A DNA stretch of 64,000 bases from Nakamurella panacisegetis. GTDB taxonomy: Bacteria; Actinomycetota; Actinomycetes; Mycobacteriales; Nakamurellaceae. A program made the translations under genes and the position numbers. The stretch is taken from contig NZ_LT629710.1 of the NCBI RefSeq assembly GCF_900104535.1, positions 868,001 through 932,000 on the forward strand, given 5' to 3'. Each line of letters opens with the position of its first letter. Position 1 is the stretch's first letter. A model generated the notes under the pieces. It was given only the letters and a program-made list of their open reading frames with translations, was not told the DNA's origin and made no database searches. Below, piece after piece: positions 55,965 through 64,000 of this stretch.

Positions 55965-56947
55965 CAGGTGTCGGTCCGCGGCGGCGGTACCTGGGCCAGC
56001 ACCGCGGTGATCACGTCGTCGGCGCTGACGCCGTTGAACTCGGCCTCGGCGTGCACCGCGATCCGGTGGGTCAGGACGGGCCGCACGAGGACCTTCACAT
56101 CGTCGGGGGTCACGTAGTTGCGGCCCTGCGAGGCCGCTCTGACCTTCGCCGTCCGCAGCAGCGCGATGGCGCCGCGCTGCGAGACACCGAGCGCCACGTC
56201 GTCGACGGCCCTGGTGGCCTCCACCAGGGCGGTGATGTAGCGGAACAGGGCCGGGTCGACGTGAACGCGCGATGCGTCGCCGGTCATGTCCAGGATGACC
56301 GCCGGGGTGGTCATGGCGGACAGGGTCAGCCGGCTCGACCGGGTGCCGACCGCGCCCAGGATGGACAGCGCCGCGTCGGTGCCGGGATGCCCGAGGCCGG
56401 TTCGCATCAGGAACCGGTCGAGTTGCGCTTCCGGCAACCGGTAGGTGCCGGCCTGCTCTATCGGGTTCTGGGTGCCGATCACCATGAACGGAGCCCCGAC
56501 CGGCCGGGTGACGCCGTCGACGGTCACCGCCGCCTCCTCCATCACCTCCAGCAGGGCGGACTGCGTCTTGGGTGACGCGCGGTTGATCTCGTCGGCCAGC
56601 ACGATGGAGGCGAAGATCGGGCCCGGGTGGAACTCGAACTCGCTCGTCCGCTGGTCGAACACGGTGACGCCGGTGAGGTCGGACGGCAGCAGGTCGGGGG
56701 TGAACTGGATCCGCGAACTGGTGCCGGAGATGCTCGACGCCAAGGCCTTGGCCAGGGTCGTCTTACCGGTGCCGGGCACATCCTCGAGCAGCAGGTGACC
56801 CTCGGCCAGCAGACACACGAAGGCCAGCCGGATCACGTCGGGCTTGCCCACCACCACGCGCCCGACATGGCCGACCAGCTGCTCGAAGTGGTCGTGGAAG
56901 GCCGCGGCCTCTTCGACGCTCAGGACGGGGGCGGCAACGGCGGTCAC
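55964..56947 (-). CDS. MoxR-family AAA+ ATPase
   Basis: A 327-residue ATPase with Walker A EDVPGTGKTTLA (about 56-67), Walker B VLADEINRASPKTQSAL and sensor 1 IGTQNPIE, all typical of MoxR proper. It is a different branch from the CoxD-like ATPase at 28950. The GTG at 56947 has GAGGAA 8 bases upstream. The longer frame to 57028 would overlap the giant gene end. It is predicted to act as a chaperone-like partner of the DUF58 and transglutaminase-like proteins in the same operon. Confidence 0.92.
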   Translation of the reverse strand: MTAVAAPVLSVEEAAAFHDHFEQLVGHVGRVVVGKPDVIRLAFVCLLAEGHLLLEDVPGTGKTTLAKALASSISGTSSRIQFTPDLLPSDLTGVTVFDQRTSEFEFHPGPIFASIVLADEINRASPKTQSALLEVMEEAAVTVDGVTRPVGAPFMVIGTQNPIEQAGTYRLPEAQLDRFLMRTGLGHPGTDAALSILGAVGTRSSRLTLSAMTTPAVILDMTGDASRVHVDPALFRYITALVEATRAVDDVALGVSQRGAIALLRTAKVRAASQGRNYVTPDDVKVLVRPVLTHRIAVHAEAEFNGVSADDVITAVLAQVPPPRTDT

Positions 56948-57021
56948 GGTGTGTTCCTCACGCTGGAAGTTCGGTGTGCGGGGCGGTTCGGGGGCCGGCC
57001 GGGCTGTCGGAAGGCGACGGC

Positions 57022-60000
57022 TCAGCATCCGGACGCGCCTGACCCGGTCAACGCCGGGGCCCGGTACCAGAGCCCGTCGACGTCGACGTACCAGTTCGAC
57101 GACGTGGGCGGTGAGGTCGTCGTGGTCGGCGTCGTCGGGGTGGTCGGATCGGTCGGCGTCGTCGGGCCGGTGGTCGGCGGGGTGGAGACCGGGTGATCAT
57201 CCCCCGGGTCCTGGTTGTAGGTCGCCCCGGTCCGGCAGTACCGCACCTGCACCGTCGTTCCGTTGGGCTGCCAGGTCCCGTCACAGGACGCCCGGTCGAG
57301 CACCCAGTCACCGCCGTAGGAAGCCGATGCGGCGCAGGTGCCACCCAGGCTGCCGCCGTCCACCTGGTAGGAGAACACCGGCGGGGTCGAGTAGGACTTC
57401 TGGTCGGCGTCGGTGCAGGTGGCGGGATCGGTGACGCAGAACCTGGCGTCGGCGGTCACCGTCGTGCCCCAGTGGGCGTCGCCGGTCCAGGTCCCGCTCC
57501 CGGCGTCGACCCCGGCGACCTCCGTACCGCCGACCTTGATGGTGACAGTGCGGGCTCCGACCGGCCGGCCGCCGGAATCGGGCCACGTCCAGCGCACGGT
57601 CACCGTGGTCGGTGCGCTGTCGGGCGCGGAGATGTCGGTGATCACCGGCTTGCCCGGCGGTCCGAACGGGGTGACGGTGACGGACGGGCTGGCCGGCGAA
57701 CAGGTCAGGGTGGACGGCCCGGACTCGGTGTTGCAGACGCGGACGGCCACGGAGTACGGGTGACCGTTGGTCAGACCGGTGAGGACAGCCGAGGCGTCGG
57801 ACGCCAGGTCCCGCCAGCCGCCGCCCCCGACCTGGTACTGGTAGCCGCGCACGGTGCTTCCCGGGGTGGTCCCCCCGCTCGCCCCGACCGCAACGGTGGT
57901 GTCACCCGGGGTCAGTTGCGGCGGCCCCGGTGCGGTCGGCGTGATCCACGGATCGATGACCACCCGGGCCGACTCCGGCCCGACACCGCGGCTGTTCATG
58001 GCCGCCACGCTGAACGTGACCGGTGCCGTGCCCGACACGGAGCGGATGGTGGGGCTGTCGGCGTGCTGGTCGACCGGCAGGCCGTCCTGCAATAAGCGGT
58101 AGGACGACACAGCCACTCCGCCGTCGTCCGGGGGCGCCGACCAGGTGATGCGGACGCGCTGCATCGATCCGTCGTACAGATAGGTCGCGACCACGCCGAT
58201 CGGGGCGGCCGGCACCCCGGACGGGATCACCGGCGCGCTGAGCTCCGACCATGGCCCGTCACCGAACGCGTTGGTCGCCCTGACCTGGAACTGGTACTGG
58301 CTTGCACTGTCCAACCCGGACGCCTGGAACGGACTCGTCCGGCCGGTCACCGTCGCCACCACGGTGCCGTCGATCACCTCTCGGAGGGTCATCGTGGTGA
58401 CCGGTGTGAAATCCCCGGTGGGCTGGGTCCAGGTGACCCGGACCGTGCCGCGGCCCAGGTAGGCGGCGACCGGAGCGGCCGGAGCGGCCGGGAGGGCATC
58501 GGGGACCACCGCTGCCGACACCGGCGACGGTGGCGAGTTCCCGATCGCGTTGTGGGCGATCACGCTGAATCGGTAACCGTCGCCCGCCTGCAGGCCGTCC
58601 AGCCGACAGGATGGGGCGTTCCCTGGACAGGTCTGGCTGATGCCGTTGCCGCTGACCGTGTAACCGGTGATCGGGGCACCGTTCGGATCGGCCGCCGCCC
58701 AGGTGAGCTCCACGCTGTGCGCGGACAGGGTGCCGGCGACGACCGACGGCGTGCCCGGTGCCGACGGGACGTCCTGGGTGGTGACGGTCAGGGTCCCGGC
58801 GACCGCCCGGTCCTGGTCCTTCGTCCCGTCGGTGACCTGGAAGCCGATGACGATGTCCCCGACGTATCCGGGCGACGGGACCACGGTGATCTTCGAGCCG
58901 CTCAGAGTCGGCCCGCTGCGTACCCCGGCCGCGCCTGCGGTCACCTTCACCGACCCGACGGTCAGGCCGAGTCCGATCGGGTCGGAACTGCCGGTCAGGA
59001 CGTCGGCCGTCACCGGCACGCCGCCGCGGCCGCCGCTGATGTGCTGGGAGACCAAGGTGGCCAACGGTTTACGGGATCCGGTGGCCCGGGCGGTGACCAC
59101 CGCGCGGCCGATCTTGCCCTGGTCGTCGGTGACCTGGACCGGCAGGGTGAACTCGGTCCCGCGAGGGACACCGAGCGGGACGGTGACGGTCAGGACGCTG
59201 CCGTTGATCGAGTCGGTGACCCCGGCCGGCGTAGCTCCGGCCGAGTACACCAGCCCCGCCGCCTGCGAGGTGTCGAACGTGGTGGTCAGCGGCCGCAGGT
59301 CGACCTGAGCCGACTGGCCCACCTCCACCGGCAGCAGCGTGTTGTCCAGCTGCGGCGCCGGGATCACCTTCGGCACGATGGTCACGGCCAGACCGAGCAC
59401 GACCGGTGGCCCCGAGCCGCTGTTGATCGGCACGTAGACCACTGCGGCCCCGCCGGCGGTGGCCGGCGCGGTCAACCGGAAAGCGTTGGCGGACAGCCGG
59501 ATCGCCGCACCCTGGGTGGCGCGCAGCGCCGGGTCGGCAGCGATCTGTGGCGTCCCGGTGGCCACGGCCACCTGGTCGGCGATCAGCACGGTGACCGATC
59601 CCCCGGCTTCTAGCGAGATGACCGGGGCACCGACGAGAAGTCGCGGCGGGTCGAGCTGGGTCCGCGGTGGGACCACCACGAACGCGGTCGCCGTGCCGCC
59701 GTCGTTGTTGCGGGCGCGGTAGGCGACCACCTGCCGGTGGTCCGACAGCGTCACCCGCAGGCTGTACCGGCCGTCCATGACGGCGACCGTCGCCGACACC
59801 GGGTCGACCGAGATGGTCAGCTGGTCACGCCGGCCGCTGCGGTTGGTGACGTGGTCGGACACGTCGACGTTCACGGTCGCGGCGCCCGCCTGGATGGCCG
59901 ACGGCGGGACGAAGACGTCGGTCGCCTCCGGCGGCGGGACAGGCGCGTCCTTGCTCACCGTGAGGCTGATGGCCCCGGTCGCGGCCAGGTGCTGGGTGTT

Positions 60001-63000
60001 GATCACGTTGTAGCGCAGGCTGATCTGCGTCGGTCTGTTCGGTGCGGTCACCACCAGGCCGTCGCCGTCGCGAACCACACTCACCCCGCTCGGCGCCTCG
60101 AAGGCCGGGGACGCGAACGTGACGCTCCGGCCGCCCGGATCGACGACGCTGGCCAACGGCTCGATGCGGATGCTGCGGCCGGGCCGGACGGACGCGCTCA
60201 GATCGGGGGCGATCGGCGGCGCGGCCTCCTGGAGCGGCGGGACCACCAGTACGGTGGCCGTGCCGACCGCGGTCTTGCCGTACGGGTCGGTCACCCGGTA
60301 ACTGATGCGATCCACCCCGGGCGTCCGGAAAGCGGTGTAGGACAACGAGTCCGCGCCGGAAAGGGAGACCGATCCCAGGGGCGCCTCCGGTTGCTGCAGC
60401 GACGAGGTGACCACCCAGTCGCCGTCCGGATCGATGCCGTCCAGGGGCAGGGCGACTGTGATCGACCCCCCGGCGAACACCCGGGCCACGACCGGGGCGG
60501 GCGACGCCGGCGGCCGGTCGACGGACGCGTCGGCCCCCACCACGGTGATGCTCACCGCGGAGCGAGCCTGCACCGGTTCGGTGGGTGTACTCGACGCGGC
60601 CATCGCGGTGTAGCCGAAGGTGATCGGTCCGGCCGGAGCGATCGCCGGGGCCAGATAGCGGATCTCGCTCCCGGTGGAGAACGCCCGGCCCGGAATCGCG
60701 GCGACCTCCGCGGCGTCCAGGACGGCGGTGACCTGGGTGCCGTCCTGCGCGTAGGCGTGATCGGCCACCGGGATGGTCACCGCATCCCCGGCCCGGACGG
60801 TCACCGAGATGGGCGTCGCGACCGGGGGCGGTGCCGCAGCGGTGGCCGGTACCGGCACCACTCGGATCTGTCCCGGTTGATCGGCGTGGCCGTCGTAGAG
60901 GTCGTAGGCGAGGGTGACCTCGCGGGCGAGCTGACGCGGCGACTCGATCCGCACCAGGTGCAGGTCCGACACCGCGGCGGTCAGGCCGGCCCAGGCCGGG
61001 ACGTCGACCCGGCGTACGGCCAGGCCGGCGCCAGCCGGGTCGGAGTCGTTGGCCAGTGGGTCGACCACGGCCGAACCGCCGGCTGGGAGGTAGGCCACGT
61101 CGACCATCGGGACCGCGGCCGCGGCGCCGGCGGTGAAGTCGGCCCGGAGCACTCCGGTGGTGGCATGGTCACCGGTCGCGGCCTCGAAGCTGAAGTAGTA
61201 GGTGCCAGCGGCCGAAGACGAGACGGAGATCCGTCGACCGTCCGGGCTGACCGTCGCCGTGGCCCCTGCGTCCGGCCCCTCTGCGGTGACCTTGCTGATG
61301 ACCACCGGCTTGGCCGAGGCGGTGGTCAGGGTGCGGGTGGGGTCGGTCTGGATCGTGGACCCGGCCCGACCGTGCGCATAGACCGGGAACGAGACCGGCG
61401 CGCTGGAACCGACGTCGGTGATGCTGACCGCCATCACCCCGGAGGTCCGGGTCCGGCCGTCGGACACGACGAACTGCACCCGACGGTCAGAGCCGATTCC
61501 GGTACCGGTGCTGCGATAGGTGATCGATCCATCCGGGCGGAAGGACACCACATCACCGGCGTCGGTGACGGCCGACTCCAGGTACAGGTCGTCACCGACC
61601 GGCGAGTAGTAGTCGTCCAGGACGTTGTAGGTGATGGTCGCCCCGGCCTCGACGTCGGCCGCCGGGCGGCGGATCCGGACCGGCGCCTTCGACTCGCCGG
61701 GCGGGGCAACGGTGACGGTGACCGACGCCTCGGCGGTGCCGCCGCGGCCGTTGCCGACCTGGTACCGCAGCACCGGCAACACTCCGGTCGCCTCCGGGGC
61801 GGTGCTGACCTGCAGCGCGGTCCCGCCGGCGACCACGCTGACCGTGCCGACCGAGGCCGGCCAGGCCGAGACCCCGGTGATCACCACCGACGTGCAGTCG
61901 GTCGTCGGGTCGTTGTCGAGCACCCGCAGCACGGTCTCCCGACCGGCCCTGACCCCGTACTCGTCATTCTGTGCGTGTGGCTTGCCGATCGGCACCGAGG
62001 TGCAGCTCGGCGGGGGTGGCGGGGTCTGGTCGGAGGCGTTCTGATTCTGCACACCGGTCTTGTCGGGATCGGAGACAGCCGGCGGCGCAACGTCGTTCCA
62101 GTTGTCCACCACCCGGAAATCGTCCGAGGCGAGGAAGCTCAGGCCGGTGACGGAGTCGTTCACGGTGACGACGTCACCGACGGCCGCCAGGTGCAGGACC
62201 GATGCGCCGGTGGTGCCGTCAAGGCGCCGCGGGATGGCCGGAGCACCTGGACAGAGCCGCTCCCCCGCCGTCAGGGTCCCGCCCCAGACGGCGTAGACGC
62301 ACCCACCGGCGACGACGGGGCGGACGGCACCAGCGGTGCCGGTCACGACGGCGGACGTGGTCACCGCCCCGGAGTCCAGGTCGACCGACAGCAGGCTGGT
62401 CGGCGTCTGCAGGTACACCATGGACGCCGCCGGCCCCGGCTGCTGCAGCACCGCGGCCTCGATGCGTTGGCCAAGGGGCAGCACGAAGCGGTGGCCGGCC
62501 ACCCGAAGGGTCCGATCCGTCCGGTCGAGGACGACGGGCGTTTCCCCGACCGCGGTCAGCTGGATGTCGGACCCGGACGGCGACGCGCCCGCGGTCCGTC
62601 CACCGGCCACCGGGACGGTGCCGACCGACCCGTCCAGGCGCCCGACCGTGATCCGGTCCGAGCCGGGCGCCACGGCCAGGACCGTGCCGGCGGTGGTGAC
62701 GGCCAGCGTCGGGCGGGCCCCGATCGTCGCCTTCTGCTTGACCAGGTGCGAATCGACCGAGGCGACGGCGGTGGCTGCACCGAACCACAGGCGGCCGTCA
62801 TTCCGGTCGGCGACCGCGACCACGCCGCCGGCGATCGCCACCTCGGCGTTGTCCGGAACGGCGGCCCGGGCTCCGACGGTGACGGTCGCCTGATCGACGA
62901 GGGTCAACTCATGGGCGGCCTTGTCCAGCAACAGCGGGGTACCGACGACCGGGTCCTGGAACAGGGCGACCGAACCCCTGACGGTCAGGGCCGAGTCGAG

Positions 63001-63240
63001 TTCGGCGGCGCTCGGGTTGATCCGGCCGACCAGGCTCTTGTCGGCGTTGAGGACCCAGGCCGAACGGTTGACCGGTGCCGGCGGTTGCTGGGCGAATCCG
63101 TGCTGGGTCGCCGCGACCACCCCGATGCCGACCAGGGCGACCGCGCACACTCCGGCGACGCCGCGGCCGGGCCCGATCCGCGAGGCATACCGGCGCACCC
63201 GGGACAGGGCAGGCCGGAGCCTCTGCGGTATCGCCGCCAT
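57022..63240 (-). CDS. Giant surface protein: propeller-like domain, Ig-like repeats and FN3 domains
   Basis: A 2072-residue single-helix surface protein. A hydrophobic segment at about 28-48 anchors or exports it. Residues about 60-380 are repetitive beta-strand units (VAVADRNDGRLWFG) that may form a propeller. From about 410 to 1490 there are roughly nine Ig/cadherin-like modules, each opening with a V-x-A-G-x-S/A-V motif (for example VFAGGSITVALPLDGIDPDGD). About five FN3 domains follow at 1495-1930 (SVELTWAAADPNGAPITGY). The C-terminus has a CTW-like cysteine-rich module, a Thr/Pro linker and a final VDVDGLWYRAP. It heads the MoxR-DUF58-transglutaminase unit. Likely role: cell-surface adhesion or wall architecture. 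Confidence 0.85.
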   Translation of the reverse strand: MAAIPQRLRPALSRVRRYASRIGPGRGVAGVCAVALVGIGVVAATQHGFAQQPPAPVNRSAWVLNADKSLVGRINPSAAELDSALTVRGSVALFQDPVVGTPLLLDKAAHELTLVDQATVTVGARAAVPDNAEVAIAGGVVAVADRNDGRLWFGAATAVASVDSHLVKQKATIGARPTLAVTTAGTVLAVAPGSDRITVGRLDGSVGTVPVAGGRTAGASPSGSDIQLTAVGETPVVLDRTDRTLRVAGHRFVLPLGQRIEAAVLQQPGPAASMVYLQTPTSLLSVDLDSGAVTTSAVVTGTAGAVRPVVAGGCVYAVWGGTLTAGERLCPGAPAIPRRLDGTTGASVLHLAAVGDVVTVNDSVTGLSFLASDDFRVVDNWNDVAPPAVSDPDKTGVQNQNASDQTPPPPPSCTSVPIGKPHAQNDEYGVRAGRETVLRVLDNDPTTDCTSVVITGVSAWPASVGTVSVVAGGTALQVSTAPEATGVLPVLRYQVGNGRGGTAEASVTVTVAPPGESKAPVRIRRPAADVEAGATITYNVLDDYYSPVGDDLYLESAVTDAGDVVSFRPDGSITYRSTGTGIGSDRRVQFVVSDGRTRTSGVMAVSITDVGSSAPVSFPVYAHGRAGSTIQTDPTRTLTTASAKPVVISKVTAEGPDAGATATVSPDGRRISVSSSAAGTYYFSFEAATGDHATTGVLRADFTAGAAAAVPMVDVAYLPAGGSAVVDPLANDSDPAGAGLAVRRVDVPAWAGLTAAVSDLHLVRIESPRQLAREVTLAYDLYDGHADQPGQIRVVPVPATAAAPPPVATPISVTVRAGDAVTIPVADHAYAQDGTQVTAVLDAAEVAAIPGRAFSTGSEIRYLAPAIAPAGPITFGYTAMAASSTPTEPVQARSAVSITVVGADASVDRPPASPAPVVARVFAGGSITVALPLDGIDPDGDWVVTSSLQQPEAPLGSVSLSGADSLSYTAFRTPGVDRISYRVTDPYGKTAVGTATVLVVPPLQEAAPPIAPDLSASVRPGRSIRIEPLASVVDPGGRSVTFASPAFEAPSGVSVVRDGDGLVVTAPNRPTQISLRYNVINTQHLAATGAISLTVSKDAPVPPPEATDVFVPPSAIQAGAATVNVDVSDHVTNRSGRRDQLTISVDPVSATVAVMDGRYSLRVTLSDHRQVVAYRARNNDGGTATAFVVVPPRTQLDPPRLLVGAPVISLEAGGSVTVLIADQVAVATGTPQIAADPALRATQGAAIRLSANAFRLTAPATAGGAAVVYVPINSGSGPPVVLGLAVTIVPKVIPAPQLDNTLLPVEVGQSAQVDLRPLTTTFDTSQAAGLVYSAGATPAGVTDSINGSVLTVTVPLGVPRGTEFTLPVQVTDDQGKIGRAVVTARATGSRKPLATLVSQHISGGRGGVPVTADVLTGSSDPIGLGLTVGSVKVTAGAAGVRSGPTLSGSKITVVPSPGYVGDIVIGFQVTDGTKDQDRAVAGTLTVTTQDVPSAPGTPSVVAGTLSAHSVELTWAAADPNGAPITGYTVSGNGISQTCPGNAPSCRLDGLQAGDGYRFSVIAHNAIGNSPPSPVSAAVVPDALPAAPAAPVAAYLGRGTVRVTWTQPTGDFTPVTTMTLREVIDGTVVATVTGRTSPFQASGLDSASQYQFQVRATNAFGDGPWSELSAPVIPSGVPAAPIGVVATYLYDGSMQRVRITWSAPPDDGGVAVSSYRLLQDGLPVDQHADSPTIRSVSGTAPVTFSVAAMNSRGVGPESARVVIDPWITPTAPGPPQLTPGDTTVAVGASGGTTPGSTVRGYQYQVGGGGWRDLASDASAVLTGLTNGHPYSVAVRVCNTESGPSTLTCSPASPSVTVTPFGPPGKPVITDISAPDSAPTTVTVRWTWPDSGGRPVGARTVTIKVGGTEVAGVDAGSGTWTGDAHWGTTVTADARFCVTDPATCTDADQKSYSTPPVFSYQVDGGSLGGTCAASASYGGDWVLDRASCDGTWQPNGTTVQVRYCRTGATYNQDPGDDHPVSTPPTTGPTTPTDPTTPTTPTTTTSPPTSSNWYVDVDGLWYRAPALTGSGASGC

Positions 63241-63449
63241 CCCTCACCCCATATGTTCTTGCTCGCAGCCGCGGCACAAGGTGGTCAGCGGCACGAGTCG
63301 TGTGCGCTTCGTTCACCCAATCACATCCGGACCGTTGCTGACGAGCCCCGATCCCCACCCAACCGTTACCCGGGGTGGACCCGAACGCCCCCTCCATCAC
63401 CCGTACGGGGCAGGGCCGGACGGTGCCGGACAGCCGGTACCGTGAATCC

Positions 63450-64000
63450 GTGTCCCGCCGATCGTTGTCGCTCGCGACCGCCGTGGTGATGACCTTGGCG
63501 GTGGGGGCCGCCGGGTGCACGTCAGGCGCCACGCTCGGCTCGACCGGCACGGTGAGCCTCAGCGCCCCACCGTCGCCGGGCCGGACCACCGCGGCCACCG
63601 CGTCCAGCAGCATGACGCTGACCCCGGTCACCCCGAACGGTCTTCTCGCCGGGGCCGGCGTCACCGACCGCACGATCACCTTGGGCATGCTGGTCAACGC
63701 CACCGAGGACCGCGGATTCAGCACCGGTGTGGCCTTGTGGGAGAAGACGGCCAACAGCGCGGGCGGCATCTGCGGGCGGCGCGTCCAGACCACCGCCAAC
63801 CGGCCCTCCGAGTCCCTGGCCTACGCCTACGCCCGGATCGCAGGCGCCACGCTCGGGTTGATCACCCTCCCCTCGGAAGCCGAGACCCCGACCCTGGCCG
63901 CGCTGTCCAGCGCCGACCAGATCCCCACCCTGACCCTCGGCGGCAGTTCGTCGACCCTCACCCGGACCGGGCCGGTGGTCATCGGCGCCACCGCCGACAT
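63450..64000 (+). CDS. Substrate-binding-type lipoprotein (truncated by window edge)
   Basis: A GTG start gives an open frame of 183 codons to the window end. The N-terminus is a lipoprotein signal with lipobox VGAAGC (Cys23), followed by a Ser/Thr/Pro linker. The visible domain starts ITLGMLVNATEDRGFSTG and continues FALWEKTANSAGGICGRRV-like (here VALWEKTANSAGG), then LITLPSEAETPTLAAL and IPTLTLGG. This is the lobe-one pattern of branched-chain-amino-acid/ligand-binding proteins (Peripla_BP_6). It is divergent from the giant surface protein, with a 209-base gap. Confidence 0.75.
   Translation, partial: MSRRSLSLATAVVMTLAVGAAGCTSGATLGSTGTVSLSAPPSPGRTTAATASSSMTLTPVTPNGLLAGAGVTDRTITLGMLVNATEDRGFSTGVALWEKTANSAGGICGRRVQTTANRPSESLAYAYARIAGATLGLITLPSEAETPTLAALSSADQIPTLTLGGSSSTLTRTGPVVIGATAD

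Noticed and set aside
59737-63489. Plus-strand open frame of 1250 codons opposite the giant surface protein
   Set aside because: Composition is the typical Arg/Gly/Asp-rich product of the antisense third-position frame in GC-rich DNA. The minus-strand product has clear Ig-like and FN3 domains.

Overview
The window is chromosomal DNA of very high GC content from an actinobacterium. The supporting evidence is F420-type luciferase-like oxidoreductases, a RamB-type regulator beside the glyoxylate shunt, a DUF3516 helicase, an XPB-type helicase, and many GTG starts with 1- to 8-base gene overlaps. Much of the first 40 kb has the gene content of the Mycobacterium tuberculosis Rv0861c-Rv0882 region (XPB helicase, helicase-associated protein, moaC/mog/moaE, moaA/moaD, cspB, DUF2771 lipoprotein, MFS protein and its divergent neighbour). 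Local order and the extra operons point to a non-mycobacterial lineage. A Nakamurella-like or related soil genus is my guess, not something the sequence proves. I saw no insertion sequence, prophage, CRISPR array, rRNA or tRNA gene. This looks like stable core chromosome.

Layout. 1-5.5 kb: a truncated divergent gene, MFS protein, DUF2771 lipoprotein, CspB-like protein, small membrane protein, HAD phosphatase, VanZ-like protein. 5.5-11.3 kb (minus): molybdate regulator-modA-modB-modC, followed by a NagD-type phosphatase and an acyl-CoA synthetase. 11.4-14.8 kb (plus): GAF regulator, NAD-aldehyde dehydrogenase, DUF779 protein. 14.8-19.4 kb: reductive pyrimidine catabolism genes (dihydropyrimidinase, beta-ureidopropionase-like amidohydrolase) flanked by two F420-type flavin oxidoreductases. 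19.6-20.9 kb: a DAHP synthase preceded by an 18-residue leader peptide rich in Trp/Phe/Tyr and an intrinsic terminator, which together look like an attenuator. 21-29.8 kb (minus): a molybdenum hydroxylase of the CO-dehydrogenase superfamily (coxS-coxL-coxM) with its maturation genes (CoxD-type MoxR ATPase, CoxE-type VWA protein, XdhC) and a DUF2786 gene. 29.9-36.1 kb: molybdenum cofactor genes moaA-moaD (plus) and, on the minus strand, a malic enzyme fused by overlaps to moaC-mogA-moaE, with a MocA-type nucleotidyltransferase upstream.

36.3-64 kb: XPB-associated protein, L,D-transpeptidase, two members of a cysteine-containing anchored protein family, DUF3516 helicase, malate synthase and isocitrate lyase with divergent RamB, MFS transporter, and XPB helicase. 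The window then carries a surface module (transglutaminase-like membrane protein, DUF58, MoxR ATPase, and a 2072-residue Ig-like/FN3 protein) and ends inside a substrate-binding-type lipoprotein.

How it works together. Molybdate uptake, molybdopterin synthesis, cytosine-dinucleotide maturation, XdhC/CoxDE chaperoning and the molybdoenzyme itself all lie within about 28 kb, so this is close to a self-contained molybdenum hydroxylase region. Its substrate is not known because CoxL carries the form II motif. The most interesting regulatory element is the aromatic leader/attenuator in front of the DAHP synthase. Several short, sequence-unrelated tandem repeats sit in intergenic gaps.
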